From positions 25,047,314-25,111,313 of the forward strand of contig CM019691.1 of the NCBI GenBank assembly GCA_009760885.1: a stretch of 64,000 nt of DNA, in the 5' to 3' direction. Made by a program: the position numbers and the translations under genes. The notes under the pieces are model-generated. The model searched no databases. It was not told the origin of the DNA and saw nothing but the letters and a program-made list of their open reading frames with translations. Positions 23,273-34,837 of this stretch are shown piece after piece; within the stretch, counting starts at the first letter, position 1; each line of letters begins with the position of its first letter. The stretch is from Achatina immaculata (taxonomy: Eukaryota > Mollusca > Gastropoda > Stylommatophora > Achatinidae).

Positions 23273-23963
23273 CTTTTAGATCATCAATTTAATTAGCCCT
23301 TTTGTCTTCCTAGAGGAACACAAATCGCTCTGGACAGAAATGAGTTTTCTTATGATTTCCAGCCTTTTTTAAATCTAATTTTGGCATGATTATAAATATA
23401 AAAATAAAGAAAAAATTCACATGTTCTCATTTATGAGTCATTAGTTTAGCATTACTTTATATTTCTGCTGTTATATGTAAATATGATGGTTGTGACTGGC
23501 TGAATAGAAACAGACAGAGGTATATAATTAAGTTTTGCAAAAAAAAAAAGAGGGATGAAAGAATGCAGAAACAGCAGGAATAAATAATGAGATAACTGGT
23601 AACAATCCGGTATTATTCTGTGGCCATAGTATGAGGATCTCTATCAGTTAAGTTCCCAATTTTTTTTTGCACATATTTATTTGCTGTTTTTTCATTTCAT
23701 TGTCCTTGATAAAAGTATTTTGCCAAAATAATGGATTGTTACTGTTTGTCATCATCACAACCTATCTTCTAGTTGTGACTGGTTAAATTTCCATGAAAAA
23801 AAAAAGATGCAATATCTACTTAAACATTACTACAGAAATTGTATCTGCCAATATGAATACATACTGTGTGAAAACCACAAATATGATGAATCATGTGCAT
23901 TATTAACAGCTATCATGTCTTTGTTACAAATTATGGTGAGTAATTTGTCCAGAAGTACTTTAA

Positions 23964-25042
23964 CTCTTTGGGTATTTGGACACGCGTCCTGCGTGGTTGT
24001 ATCCCTATTACGAAATACTTATAGACGCGAGGCGCGATGATGGTTTGTAGCTCTCTAATTTTGAAAATAATCAAAGTATCTTAAAACCAGCAGCCGACTT
24101 CCTTCCAGAATTCAGTTGTCCACATTAAGCGCGTGGTTTGAGCAGAAAACAGAGCGATTCTTTGTTCATTTTTTGAAGCCAGTTTTTCAAAGTTTATCGT
24201 CGCTAGGCCTTTGTTTATCAACAAATATGGCTTCCAGTGCTAGTTTCTTTCGTCCAGAGCAGCATATTTCTGCATTACAAGCTCATAATTTAATTTAAAA
24301 TTGTCTAGACTGTGGTGTAGAGAATATAGTAGTAGAAATTGTAAATTTTCGGCACACGTGGCAGTGATTGAAAGAATTTTTCATGTTTTTTTTTTGGTCC
24401 AGCAGCAAAATGTGTTAGAAGGGTAGCTGGTGATACTACTTCTCAGCTTTTTGCTAGTACTAGCTGTAATATCACAATAAGTAATGCTGGAGATTGTGTA
24501 ATTAAAAAAATTAAATGTTGCAGAATGCTTCAAATTTAAAAAAAAACAAAAACCAAAACACAATGGCCTGTTTTCTGGTAAATATTAGTCAACGACCGCC
24601 CACTTGTTTTCATGTAAATATTACCTACCCACTTGGTGTTTTTAGTTTGCTGTGAATGCATAACTAGTGCATATTTTCATGTAAATTTTGTAAGATATGT
24701 TAAAGAACAGATGTTTGTGTACATTTTTATTCATTATGGAATTATATAAACAACTACAGTGGATTAACTTGATGGGTAAGTGACAAAAAATTTATTTTAA
24801 TACTTCATTTTCCATTCTTTCTTCTCAGTTCTTAGCTCTTTTTTTGTGTTGTATACTAACAAAATTTTAAAAATTTTATTTGAAAAACAAAATACATTTT
24901 TTCTTCTTCAAAATAAGGTAGAATATACTACAGATCAGATTATGCCTTTGTCATTCTTTTAAATGTGACAACCATCCCATTTCACATTGTGAAATTTACC
25001 CCCCTTGGTCTTTTGAGGGAAACACCCCCAGTATACAAAGAG
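23964..25042. mobile_element. piggyBac-type non-autonomous element (TTAA target)
   Basis: TTAA at 23960-23963 and TTAA at 25043-25046 flank an element starting ctctttgggtatttgg and ending tatacaaagag; the first seven terminal bases (ctctttg) are inverted copies of each other. TTAA duplication and CTCTTT-like ends are typical of piggyBac. A short frame from 24229 (MASSASFFRPEQHISALQAH) may be a remnant. No transposase core is present. Confidence 0.7.
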
Positions 25043-26029
25043 TTAATGGTTCAGTCTGAGATTAAAAGCAAATCTTGGGTTTCTTATGCTGGCTGTTGTG
25101 TTTATGTATCTAACCTGCAACAGCTGCTCAACTACTGGAGGCAACCTATCTATTTCTCATAGTCTGTGATCAGTCTTTAAATGCCATATAAGAATGCCAT
25201 AAATATTTCTGAAATGCTCTGATAATAGCATTAAAGAATGAGTCTAAAATGTCACATAATAAAATATAAACTCAGGAATCTATGACATATATAAAGAGGA
25301 GACATACACAGTACTATTCCCTGGGGAACAACTATGTTAAGAACACACTTATCTTAACATAGTCTTTGTGAGACAGGGAACTTAGATCTGACTGCTTAAA
25401 AACTCTGACCTACTTCTATAGTCTAGAAACCTGTAGCAATCAACACTAATTGTAATTGTTATTTTTGTAAAATGTAATGTCAGGTTGGTGGATGGATCAG
25501 GACATGGGGATTGCTGGCAGGGGTGAGGAAAATCTGGTATGAAACCAATGAATCCAGGACGTGACAAGCCTATGGGTCTCTACAACAACAGCTATTAGAA
25601 TTAGGTAAACATAACAGAGCCAGCAGACTATAGGTGGCAAGGAATGGATATCATTGAAGCACTCATCAGATTCCTCATCCTGAAGTCAGAGTGTCTCTGT
25701 GGAAATGTCTAAAAGCTGTTGGTCTGACGTGGAGAAGGGGCTTAAGTACAGCCACCAGAGGCTGGAAAACAAAGTTTTGGCCAGGCCAGCCTACACCACT
25801 ATCTTCATGGCAGTCCGAGCAAGACCACAGTCTGCCCTAGCAAGGAAAGGCGCTGAAGTCAGAGGTACCCAGCCAAAAGACATATCACACGAATAAAGGT
25901 ACCACACATTATTGCTAAAAATGTGTATGATGAAGAAGAAGAAAATACAGTACCACTTGTGCAATAAACTGACAACAATCACAAGAACAGAATATTTTAT
26001 TCAGTATTTCAAAACTTCTTATCTTATAT

Positions 26030-27185
26030 CTTATATCCTTCCCGTGCCGTTAAATGTCACATAGGGCTCGCAAAGTAGTTCACCAGTTTTTCCTGTCTTC
26101 AGCGAGTCTTTCAACCTCATCAAAGGATTTTATGCCTGTTAATTTGGCCTCCCTTAATAATGTCCTCTTTAGAGTTTCACGCAGTCTGCCTCTTTTTCTT
26201 CGGCCTGTTGTGTTCCACTTAATAGCTTGTTTTGGGATTCTCTGATCATTTCTTCTCATTAAGTGACCAACATATGTCCATCTCCTTTTCCTGATCACCC
26301 ATGAGACTGGTTGTTGTTCAGTCATTTGTCTTATCTCTGCATTCTTCTTGAATTCATTCCACTTGATGCTGAGTATTTTCCTTAGGCATTTGTTTTCAAA
26401 AGAGTCTAATTTCTTTTCTATTTCTTTAGTTGTGCTCCAGCTTTCGTATGTATAAATGAGGGTTGATATTACATTTGAATTGAATAATTTTAACTTGGTT
26501 TTTGTGCTTATAACTTTTGAATTCCATATGTTCTCAAGATTCTTGAAGATTGATGCTGCTTTTGCAATTCTGATCCTAACTTCCTTTCTAGTGTCACCAT
26601 CCTGGTCTATGTAGCTGCCAAGGTATGCAAATTGATTGACTTCTTCAATATCTGTCCCTTCTATGTGTATTTTTCCATTCTGATTGAGAGGAATTTTCAT
26701 TATTTTTGTTTTGTCCTTGTTAATTTCAAGTCCTATTTTGCTAGCCAGTGAAGACAGGCTATCTGTTTTTTCTTGCATGGAATTCACATTATTACTGATA
26801 AGAGTTATGTCATCAGCAAAATCAAGGTCTTCTAGTTGGGTCCCATGTACCCAGTCAATACCTGTGTTACCTGTGCAGGATTTTTTCATTATGAAGTCTA
26901 TTGTAATCGCAAAAAGTAAAGTAGACAGTATACATCCTTGTTTCACACCTGTTTCAATCTGGAACCATTCACTCACCCCTTCTTCTGTCTTGACTGCACA
27001 AACATATCCATTGTATAAGTCCTTAATGATGTTGACAATTTTAGATGGTATTCCATATAGAAATAAAATTCTCCATAATGAATCTCTGTGTATGCTATCA
27101 AATGCCTTTTTAAAATCTACGAAGTTCAGTATTTCAAAACTACGAACTATTAAACCTGTAAAGTAGGATGGAGGCTCAAGCAAAG
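26030..27185 (-). mobile_element. LINE-A copy with reverse transcriptase ORF (367 codons)
   Basis: The best preserved LINE here. The minus-strand frame 27183-26080 holds motif A in FVDFKKAFDSIHRDSLWRIL, motif B in GVKQGCILSTLLF and the polymerase box in LDFADDITLIS. Thumb and connection follow: FAYLGSYIDQDGDTRKEVRI and ENKCLRKILSIKW. The C-terminus is RRKRGRLRETLKRTLLREA, then FDEVERLAEDRKNW. The 3' tail is at about 26035. Endonuclease and the first reverse transcriptase motifs are missing, so it is 5'-truncated. The long open frame suggests recent insertion. Clade was not settled (RTE-like or related). It abuts the frameshifted FOCAD exon by about 60 bp. Confidence 0.92.
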
Positions 27186-27245
27186 ACTGATCAAAACCTG
27201 ATGCATTATGCGCTTTGTTCTGTGCAATCTCAGCTACAAACAGAC

Positions 27246-27348
27246 CTTATGAGTAGCTAGCTGTGGTATGGATTCTAAAAGAACCAATCTGGCCTCAGGG
27301 TTTCTTGTCTGACCAATGGTACAGCATCAAGGGCAGAAAATCTGGCGC
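27246..27348 (-). pseudogene. FOCAD: FOCAD exon with frameshift
   Basis: Acceptor ctttcctag, donor gtctgt. The first 17 codons read APDFLPLMLYHWSDKKP in phase 0. Then comes a single T at 27297, and 17 codons in the next frame read EARLVLLESIPQLATHK. Both halves match one contiguous 35-codon vertebrate exon (VPNLIPVLM... to ...PKLGVHK). The exon is 103 bp where 105 are expected, that is, 2 bp short, and it hits TGA at once in the original frame. Exon borders look intact. It may be an assembly or sequencing error or a real loss-of-function allele. The other exons are open, which favours an error or a recent event. Confidence 0.85.
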
Positions 27349-27481
27349 CTAGGAAAGCCATTGCAAATATGTAAACCAGCATTTCAGATCAGATCAAACA
27401 TACTTGAATTAATTAATAAATATATCATTATCTTCATCATCTCATCCTCCTATCTCCCTCAGGAAGACTGGTTGTAACATA

Positions 27482-28228
27482 CACAGGCTGATCAGAAAAA
27501 AAGGTTACAAGAGCCATAATTTAAAGATGCATTTACTGACGTATATAATTTTTGATATGGATATTCATCAGGTGGCACTAGTTGTCAGTGTAGATGTTTT
27601 AACCATGTGCTATGAGCCACTGTGGTCTCTCATTGAAATGAGAGGTGTGATAAGATTTTTATGGTCTAAGAACATGTCCACAGCTGAAATTCACCACCAG
27701 CTCATCCAGGTTTATAGTGAAAAAAAGTTATAATTAGACAACACATGGCAAAATGATGTCACTTTTTTTTTTCAATGTGGCAAAGATGATGTGGAAGGCA
27801 GGCATGCTGGAAACAGCTGGTATCAAAGTTCGTCGACAGCAGAGGTCAACACGGCATGTATTGACAAACTGATTCAACAGGACCAAAGGACAACTTTGTG
27901 TCATATTGCATCCCAAATGGGACTGAGATATGGCAGTGTTCAATGGTGAATGTGTTGCACTACACAAAGGTTCGTACCAGCTGGGTGTCACATGCATTAA
28001 CCAAGAATCAGAAATGCTTCATGAATGGCTAAATCAGCAGGGACATGACTTCTAGAGTTGGATGGAAAAGTTGGTCCTGCAGTCAGACATATCTCTTAAT
28101 CAACTTGGTGACTACAATGAAAAATAGTGTGCTAATATCTTTTTTTAACACTCCATATGGATCTTTTACCCATGGATTGTTTCTTCTGCACAGCTGCACA
28201 TGTAACCCTTCTTGCTGATCAGCCCTCA
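27482..28228 (+). mobile_element. Internally deleted mariner-like element
   Basis: TA dinucleotides (27480-27481 and 28229-28230) flank ends cacaggctgatcag and, inverted, tgagggctgatcag, followed by matching a-rich ggttaca. The interior keeps a transposase N-terminus (MRGVIRFLWSKNMSTAEIHH QLIQVYSE region) and the C-terminus LNQQGHDF and LVLQSDISLNQLGDYNEK, with broken frames between. The catalytic core is gone, so it is non-autonomous. Confidence 0.8.
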
Positions 28229-28229
28229 T

Positions 28230-28620
28230 ATCTTCTGCTTGCTTTCACAATGTGCTTTGGCCAAGCTACTTTCTCTGTCTTCTAATGCTGTCAGATCAAC
28301 ATTTGTCAAATTCATCAAACATCTGTCTAACTAGAGCACTTTTTTTTCAGTTTAACATAAAAATTTAACTTGTGATATTGTGAAAATGTCTTGACTGTTC
28401 TAGTAATGTTTATATAAAAAATCATTATAATAAATCAGTTCTGTCATTAAATACATCAAACTTGGCTAATTTTTTTTTTTTTTTTTTGTAATCTAAAAAC
28501 ATTAAAAAAAATAAAACAAAAATTATGCTTAAAAATATGTTAATCTGTAATATTTATTCAATTAAATAATATGTTAAGCTTGGCAAAAATATGTCATTAA
28601 ATAATACATTCATTACTGTT
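28230..28620. other. FOCAD intron, AT-rich
   Basis: Nothing recognised except a long T run at about 28470-28488. It separates the deleted mariner from the next LINE-A copy. Confidence 0.6.
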
Positions 28621-28624
28621 TTTA

Positions 28625-29185
28625 TAAAAGGTGACACCAGAAGGAAGTTAGAATTAGAATTGTAAAAGCAGCATTGATCTTCAAGAATCTTGAGAACATA
28701 TGGCATTCAAAAGTCATAAGCACAAAAACCAAGTTAAGACTATTCAATTCAAATGTAATATTAACACTCATTTATGCATGCGAAAGCATGAAAGAAGTAG
28801 ACTCTTTTGAAATCAAATGCTTAAGGAAAAAAACTCGGTATAGAGTGGAACGAATTCAAGAACAATGCAGAGATAAGACAGATGAGCAAACAACAACATG
28901 TTGCATGGGTGATAAGAAAAAGAAGATGGATATACATCTTGTATGTCGTCATGTGATGAGAGTTGGAGAATCTCAAAACAAGCTATCAAGTGGATCACAA
29001 CAGGCTGAAGAAAAAGAGGTTGACCACGTGAAACTCTAAAGACGACACTGTTAAGAGAGGCCATTTTAGTAGGCATAACACTGATGAGGTTGAAAAGCTT
29101 GCTGAAAACAGGAAAACTTGGCAAACTACCATGCGAGCCCTATGTGACTTTTAATGGCATGGGAAGAATGTAAGATGTAAGAAAA
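28625..29185 (+). mobile_element. LINE-A copy, broken
   Basis: It reads a FKNLENIWHSKVISTKTKLR block, an ending near KKMDIHLVCRHVMR and the family 3' tail atgggaagaatgtaagatg. Deletions and frameshifts are obvious compared with 26080-27183. Confidence 0.85.
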
Positions 29186-29413
29186 TCCCATGCCATTAAG
29201 GCATATTAGGAATATGGTGTTAGGCACATATTTCCAAAATGATCAGCACATGAAAGTATTACTGGTTTTTATACCTCAGACAATTTTTAAATGTCAGACC
29301 ACTGATGTATTTAATCTTAGAAAAAAAACTATAGATTACACTATTCACATGTGAACTATAATATATATTTGCATAACTAATAGCTACAATTCCACTGGTT
29401 GTGGTTTGGTCAC

Positions 29414-29719
29414 CTGTTTTTGATCAACTTGTGCAATCTTCACAATGACCTTTACCGCAACTTGTATGACTGGCACTGATCTTGAAGTGACCAAGATGGC
29501 AGAGATCAGGTTGGTCAGCTCGGTGGTGCAGGTCTCCGGCTGGGTTAGGGTGGCACATATGCTCTCTAGCCAGGACTTGAGGCAGGACTCTGCATCTTGT
29601 TTATCCACCACACATCTGCCACCAGAATCTGCTGCAGGACTTGTCAATGTGCGGCATAGGTCACTGATCAAGGTAGTTTTATAGCCAGTGGAACTGATGT
29701 GGACTAGAAGTGATGCGCT
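29414..29719 (-). CDS. FOCAD: FOCAD large exon
   Basis: 306 bp, exactly 102 codons, phase 0 at both ends. Acceptor follows tttttatttcag; donor is gtgacc. The translation starts SASLLVHISSTGYKTT and ends VKVIVKIAQVDQKQ. It has the alternating hydrophobic helices of the HEAT-like region, and its end corresponds to the vertebrate ELAQADSSQ boundary. It continues directly into the exon at 27348. Confidence 0.9.
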
Positions 29720-30374
29720 CTGAAATAAAAACGGCTATTAAAATATATGTTTCAACGATACTGGATAAATGAAAAGAAGGGCATTCTTATGTTGTAGATA
29801 TCTCCTTGACCACACCCTCTCTCAAAGGATTTCCCCACACAAAGTTACCAAGTCTGTGTTTAGAGCTAACGCTTCTACATCTTTCTGTTTTTCTTGTAAA
29901 TCTCTTTCCATTATCCTGTTGCTTATTTAGGTGGTTAAAGAGCTGGAAAGGCTGAACCAGCTCTGAAGGAGCTTCTTAGAATGAAGGTTGTGGATTCTTC
30001 CTTGGCCTGCTGCAACATTTATCTATCAGGGTTATCGGTGGAGTGTGAGCACCATATCTGAAATCCTCCTTCAGAAGAGGGCTTGATTCTGATTACATGC
30101 CCTCTTAAGAGATATAACTTCTTCACTGATTTACTTTGTTCGAGTCTGAGCACCATATCTGAAATCCTCCTTTAGAAGAGGGCTTGATTCTGATTACATG
30201 CCCTCTTAAGAGATATACCTTCATCACAAGTTTATGTATTTAGCAATCGGTGTAAGCTTTACAGAGCTGATGAAATAATTCTTGTACTTGATTTGTTTAT
30301 CAGTTTGGCTGCAGTTAATATGTGAGAATGTGAAATAATTTCATGTTTTATGTGCACATATTACTGAATGTGTG

Positions 30375-30655
30375 GATCTTCTTCTTCTTCAGTCTTCCTG
30401 GAAACACAAGCTATGTGGCTGCCATACTGGATTGGGAGTGGGTTACAGCGACTATTTTTTTCAGCCTCCAAGTGGAGCTAAAAAGCAGGTGGTGAGCAGA
30501 GCTTCTTTTGATGACTCCATCACCATAACTATGGCAATCCCTACCCCATTAGCAGGTTACTGGGAGTGTCAACAGAGAGGTGGGATTGGGGAGGGGGTCT
30601 TGGTCAGCTTTGGCTCACCAGTCTTATGCTATCATCTCCACTATGAGTTGGTGAT
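30375..30655 (+). repeat. Family E dispersed repeat, copy 2
   Basis: Begins with (CTT)n, then ttgggagtgggttacagcga, tgatgactccatcac, ccctaccccattagcagg, aacagagaggtgggattggg and a gtcttggtcag stretch. These are the inverted equivalents of copies 1 and 4. Confidence 0.72.
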
Positions 30656-31333
30656 TGCCAAATCAGACAGTATCTCTGGTTCTGAATGTGTGGATGAATG
30701 GTTATATGTAACAGTTTTCAATGCATATTTAGTATTTCTTTTTTTTTTCTTTTACATTTTTAAATGCTGGTACTGAACTGACGGTGAATGACTGGGTTTC
30801 AGTGAAAGCTGAGAGATGAAGCACTTCTTCACCCTCTGAATATAAAGTTTGTTCAAGGAGATCAGAGAATCTATGGACTTATCTGAAGCGCAATAATAAA
30901 CATTTTTTTTTCTATAGGGGAATAACTCTCCATCAAATTCTCTTGGTCTTCTTCTGTAATACTGGCCTTGTGTTATTCATCTCTTTTCTATTTGTAATTA
31001 TGAAACAGTTACCAAAAGGCTGTGATATGTTTGTGGTCTGCACACTGTTCTTTCATCTATCACTGGAGAAAATCATTTCATACCATTTGTTTTGCTAGTC
31101 AGATTCTCTTTCTAGCTGGATGAGTAAGATTATGTAAGTTCACTTCTGGTTTGTTATATGAGGATGCTAACTACATGTGCTTGTCTGAAATCATATGGGA
31201 AAATAATTACAAAATAATTACTTTTCCTACATAAAATTTACTTTTCCTACATTCTAAAAAAACCCATTGTTGTCATTTACAGAATTCTAAATCAATCAAT
31301 GTTTTTTTTTTCGCTTTCATTTTCTAAAATAAT

Positions 31334-31668
31334 CTTCACAAGAGTCCTTCAAATAACATGGACACAAAAAAAGAACAAATATATCCATAGTACAAGAACT
31401 TAATACTGAAGAAGGCTGGCTAATAAAGAGGATTAAACAGAGAAAACTTAAATATTTTGGACACATTAAACGTCATGATAATCTAGAGAAGACTGTCTTG
31501 GAAGGGTACATAATGGGAAAAAGAAAGAAAGAAAGATCAAGGCGAAGATGGCTGCAAGACATTGTTGATAATCTTCAAATGGATGCATCAGCAGCAAGGC
31601 CATCTTGCTCACAACTGAGAGGCCTACAGGAGAGCTGTTAAGTTCTGCAAGGGACATGCAAATGGCTG
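31334..31668 (+). mobile_element. LINE-B 3' end copy
   Basis: Encodes RVLQITWTQK, then NTEEGWLIKRIKQRKLKYFG and HIKRHDNLEKTVLEGYIMGK. It ends gggacatgcaaatg. It is close in sequence to the copies at 6350 and 17188. Confidence 0.85.
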
Positions 31669-31794
31669 AATGAAAATAAACTTGAAAATTCTATGAATAT
31701 AAACATACTTTCCAGGTTTACAGGAAAGAGTTCTAAACATTATGGAAACATATTCTATTATGAACAGTAGTTATATTTTAAATGCTTGCAATTC

Positions 31795-32180
31795 TTCTTC
31801 TTCTTCTTCAACAACCCTGGAGCTGCAAGGCTAGCATTCTTGGTAGTCAGTGCGGCGAAGATGATGAGGTACAGCTTTATCTCAGATTAAAAGCAGGTCA
31901 TGGCAGCTACTTTTTCAGTCCCGGCACTATCTCAGATTAAAAGCAGGTCATGGCAGCTACTTTTTCAGTCCCGGAGTGAAGCTAAAAAAAAGCAGTGTAT
32001 GTGCAGTACTTCCTAGGCAGACTCCGCCACCATGAGAACCATGGTGATCCCTGCTCCATTAGCCAGGCTATACTTTACCAGGGGTATCAAATAAGAAGTG
32101 GGACAGGGTCTTGGTCTGATATGGTTCGTCAGCCCTGATGCTAGCACATCAGTTTTGGCCTAGTGACTATGACAACCCCC
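31795..32180 (+). repeat. Family E dispersed repeat, copy 3, with internal 49-bp duplication
   Basis: (CTT)n head, then the E body. A 49-bp piece (atctcagattaaaagcaggt ... ttttcagtcccgg) is tandemly doubled at about 31877-31976. It finishes about 45 bp from the donor of the FOCAD exon at 32226. Confidence 0.75.
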
Positions 32181-32225
32181 CTTCCCCCCAACCTACCATT
32201 AAAGACAAGACAATTTGCAACCAAC

Positions 32226-32422
32226 CTGCTCTTCTGTTTCCGCTGCTCCATGGGATATCTTGGACTGTATGTCCAGCAGCAGCTGTCCTGCTGTGTCCCT
32301 CACGCTAACCTCATACCTCCTCGTACTAGGGCAGGGTGAGGCCAGTAACTGAAGCAGTGGTTTCACTAATGTAGCCAGGCAGTAGATATGCGGCGAGGAT
32401 GCACGGGAGACCACTTCTTGAA
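32226..32422 (-). CDS. FOCAD: FOCAD exon (SPHIYCLATLVKPLL block)
   Basis: Acceptor cacctccacag, donor gttggt. The 197 bp are 2 + 65 codons, ending in phase 0, and read QEVVSRASSPHIYCLATLVK through to AAETEEQ. The stretch matches the focadhesin segment of hydrophobic helices before the large exon at 29719 and joins it in frame. It begins with two bases, so the upstream exon, not found here, must end in phase 1. A family E repeat copy sits just beyond the donor. Confidence 0.85.
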
Positions 32423-32656
32423 CTGTGGAGGTGAAAAGTGTTCACAGAGTTGTTTCTCTTAGTAACGGTATGCTGTGCTTCTGTGCACGGCTATCTTGCC
32501 GGACGGACAAAAACTGTTGTCTTATGTTACAGCTTTTTGGCAAAATTCCTTTACAGATCATTAAAATATAATATTCACAAATCTGATTTGCTTTTCAACA
32601 GCATTTCCATTTGTGCCAGATATCAGAGACACGATGACTACGTTAAACTCGTTCTA

Positions 32657-33025
32657 GCAATGAAATGAAGGTATATGGTTCAGTTTAAAACAAAAATGAA
32701 AGAAAAAAGTGGGTATAAACAACGACAGGAAGCAAGACCAGCACGTATAAATGAAGAGCTACAACAATCCAAAATTGTGTGCCAGTCTTTCTTATAAGAA
32801 GGATACCAGAAAAGCTAAGTGTTTAATTTTTCATCTATTTTTTATTTGTTGTTTTTTGATCCTTGAAAAAAAATGTTTGTCGAAATACTTGATTGCTGTA
32901 TGTTCTTCCTTTATACATGTTCATCTTGCTTTCTGCGTTCTCGTTTTTTTTCCCCCACTTTCCTCACGCTATCTTTTTTTTTTAAAGTATAAAACTGAGC
33001 CATACATCTTCGTCTAAATCACTTG
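32657..33025. mobile_element. Family F element with terminal inverted repeats, copy 1
   Basis: The 5' end (gtatatggttcagttta) and 3' end (ctgagccatacatcttcgtc) are inverted copies of each other. Both match the ends of copy 2 at 38982-39789, as does an interior stretch near 32860 (atccttgaaaaaaaatg ... ttcatcttgctttctgcgtt). There is no long tandem array here. Confidence 0.65.
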
Positions 33026-33029
33026 CACC

Positions 33030-33315
33030 ACAAACATTACAGTTTTTCCGTAAACTCATCGCTGTTTTTTTTTTCCCCCAACAACGAACTCTTCGTCATT
33101 ATCTCAAACATTAGGGACTAACTTTTTTTTACATAAATATCTGGTTTCCTTGAAACATTGACAACCGTGTGCATGTTGTACTCTAGTGCATTACAAGATA
33201 TTCTCCCCGGCAATGCTCCCTTATCTCCACTCAGGAGATCGCGGAAAAGCAAGTCATAACCGCTGATATACTCAGAACTACTTCCTGATACATATAGTTC
33301 TCATGTTCCTCTTGC
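33030..33315. other. Unannotated spacer
   Basis: T-rich sequence between the family F element and LINE-C. Nothing recognised. Confidence 0.5.
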
Positions 33316-33957
33316 ATCATCATCATCATCAGGTGCCGTGCCGATTGGCGTTGGCTATTATGCTTCTCCAGAGTACCCGATCCTTCATGCAGGCCATCAG
33401 TTCAGTTGGTGATCTCCTCTCACACCATCCCGTCAGACTGTCCAGTATCATTTCTCTTGGTCTTCCTCTTGACCTTCTTTCTTCTATTTTTCCTGTTGTT
33501 ATAATATTTTCTATGCCCCCTCTTCTCATTGCATGTCCTATGAAAGTACATTGTCTCTCTTATCTTTTTGACAAGGTTTTTTTGTCTCTCTTCTCATACA
33601 TTCTTCATTAGTTATTTTTGCTGTCCAGGGGATTCGCAACATTCTTCTAATAAACCACATTTCTGCTGCTTCCAATGATTTTTGTGCAGACTTGCCTATT
33701 GTCCATGATTCACTTCCATAATACAAGATAGGTTCAATATAGCATTTTAGGACTCGTTTTCTAGCATTCATTGATAAAGATGTGTTTGCTAATATGTTTC
33801 TCATTCTCTGAAATGCAGTCTTTGCTTGGCCTATTCTGTTCCTAATTTCTGTTCTGCATTTCCCATCTGAAGTTATTACTGCTCCAAGGTATTTGAATTT
33901 CTGCACCTCTTGCATGCCATCACGAAAAAACATCCTGTATTTTTCCTCAATCATGTA
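33316..33957 (-). mobile_element. LINE-C copy, 3' part of reverse transcriptase
   Basis: The minus strand reads VQKFKYLGAVITSDGKCRTE, LKCYIEPILYYGSESWTIGK, AAEMWFIRRMLRIPWTAKIT, then MRRGGIENIITTGKIEERRS and WRSIIANANRHGT. It ends in an (ATG)n tail at about 33320. It is nearly identical to the copy at 56375-56770 on the other strand. The polymerase box is not included. Confidence 0.9.
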
Positions 33958-34267
33958 TAAAAACTGAACCTTCGTAGATCTGAATGCTGCACTGAATACA
34001 ATTTCTGTTTATCTACTGAAAGTAAAGGAAAACCGCTAACATGTAAACGTTATCTGTGCGTAAACACCAGACAGCGTGTTATTACCAATATTAGCAGTTG
34101 CTTCCCTTTATTCTAACTACAGACCGAACCTCCACACATTCTCTAACACCAAACAAGTGGAGCTTCTAGCCAGCGTTTCGTTCACTGAGATGATTAATGT
34201 TGCGATGATGCAGCGCAAAATCTCAGCAGTAACTCCCATATTTAGATTATTTAACTCCACGGCGAAG

Positions 34268-34600
34268 TTGCTGTCCGATTAGGCAGTCAGTGAGCCATGG
34301 CCTTCATGACAGCGTCGGGGCTAGCGAACCATATCTGATCAAGACCCTGTCCCACCTCTGTCCCCCCAGTAACAGACATAGTTCGGCTAACGGGGCAGAA
34401 ATCGCAATAGTCTGCTAAAGTGGAGTCTGCTAGACAAGTGCTTTGTAGCTGTACGCAGGGACTGGGAAAAAAAACAAAACATAGCCGTCGTAACCCGCTT
34501 CCAGAGGACATAACGCTGTCCCATAACATCCTCACCGCATAGGCTGCAAAGAACACCAGCTCGCAGTCTCAGGGAGATTGAATAAGAAGATTCCTTACTC
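34268..34600 (-). repeat. Family E dispersed repeat, copy 4
   Basis: Contains caagaccctgtcccacctct, cggctaacggggcagaaatc, gtggagtctgcta and taggctgcaaagaa, in the same orientation as copy 1. Confidence 0.75.
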
Positions 34601-34837
34601 CGCACTGTTGTCTATGTATCTGTACTGTCAACTTGCTGACATGCCTTTGACATACGGGGTATATTTTTAGCGCCCATATTTTCCTCCACGACCGGAGAGC
34701 CAGTTGATGACGCCAGTAGCAGGAGTAGCCGGCATTCCGTGCCCGTTTCAAGAGAAGATAGTATATATTTTTTAAACCGGATTCTCTCTTACATTCATTC
34801 TAAATTAGCAGTTCTAAAACTTTTTCGAGCTGCCCAT

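Noticed and set aside
25699..25896. 65-codon plus-strand frame (SCWSDVEKGLKYSHQRLENK)
   Set aside because: Possibly a LINE end, but no second copy in the window and no known motif.
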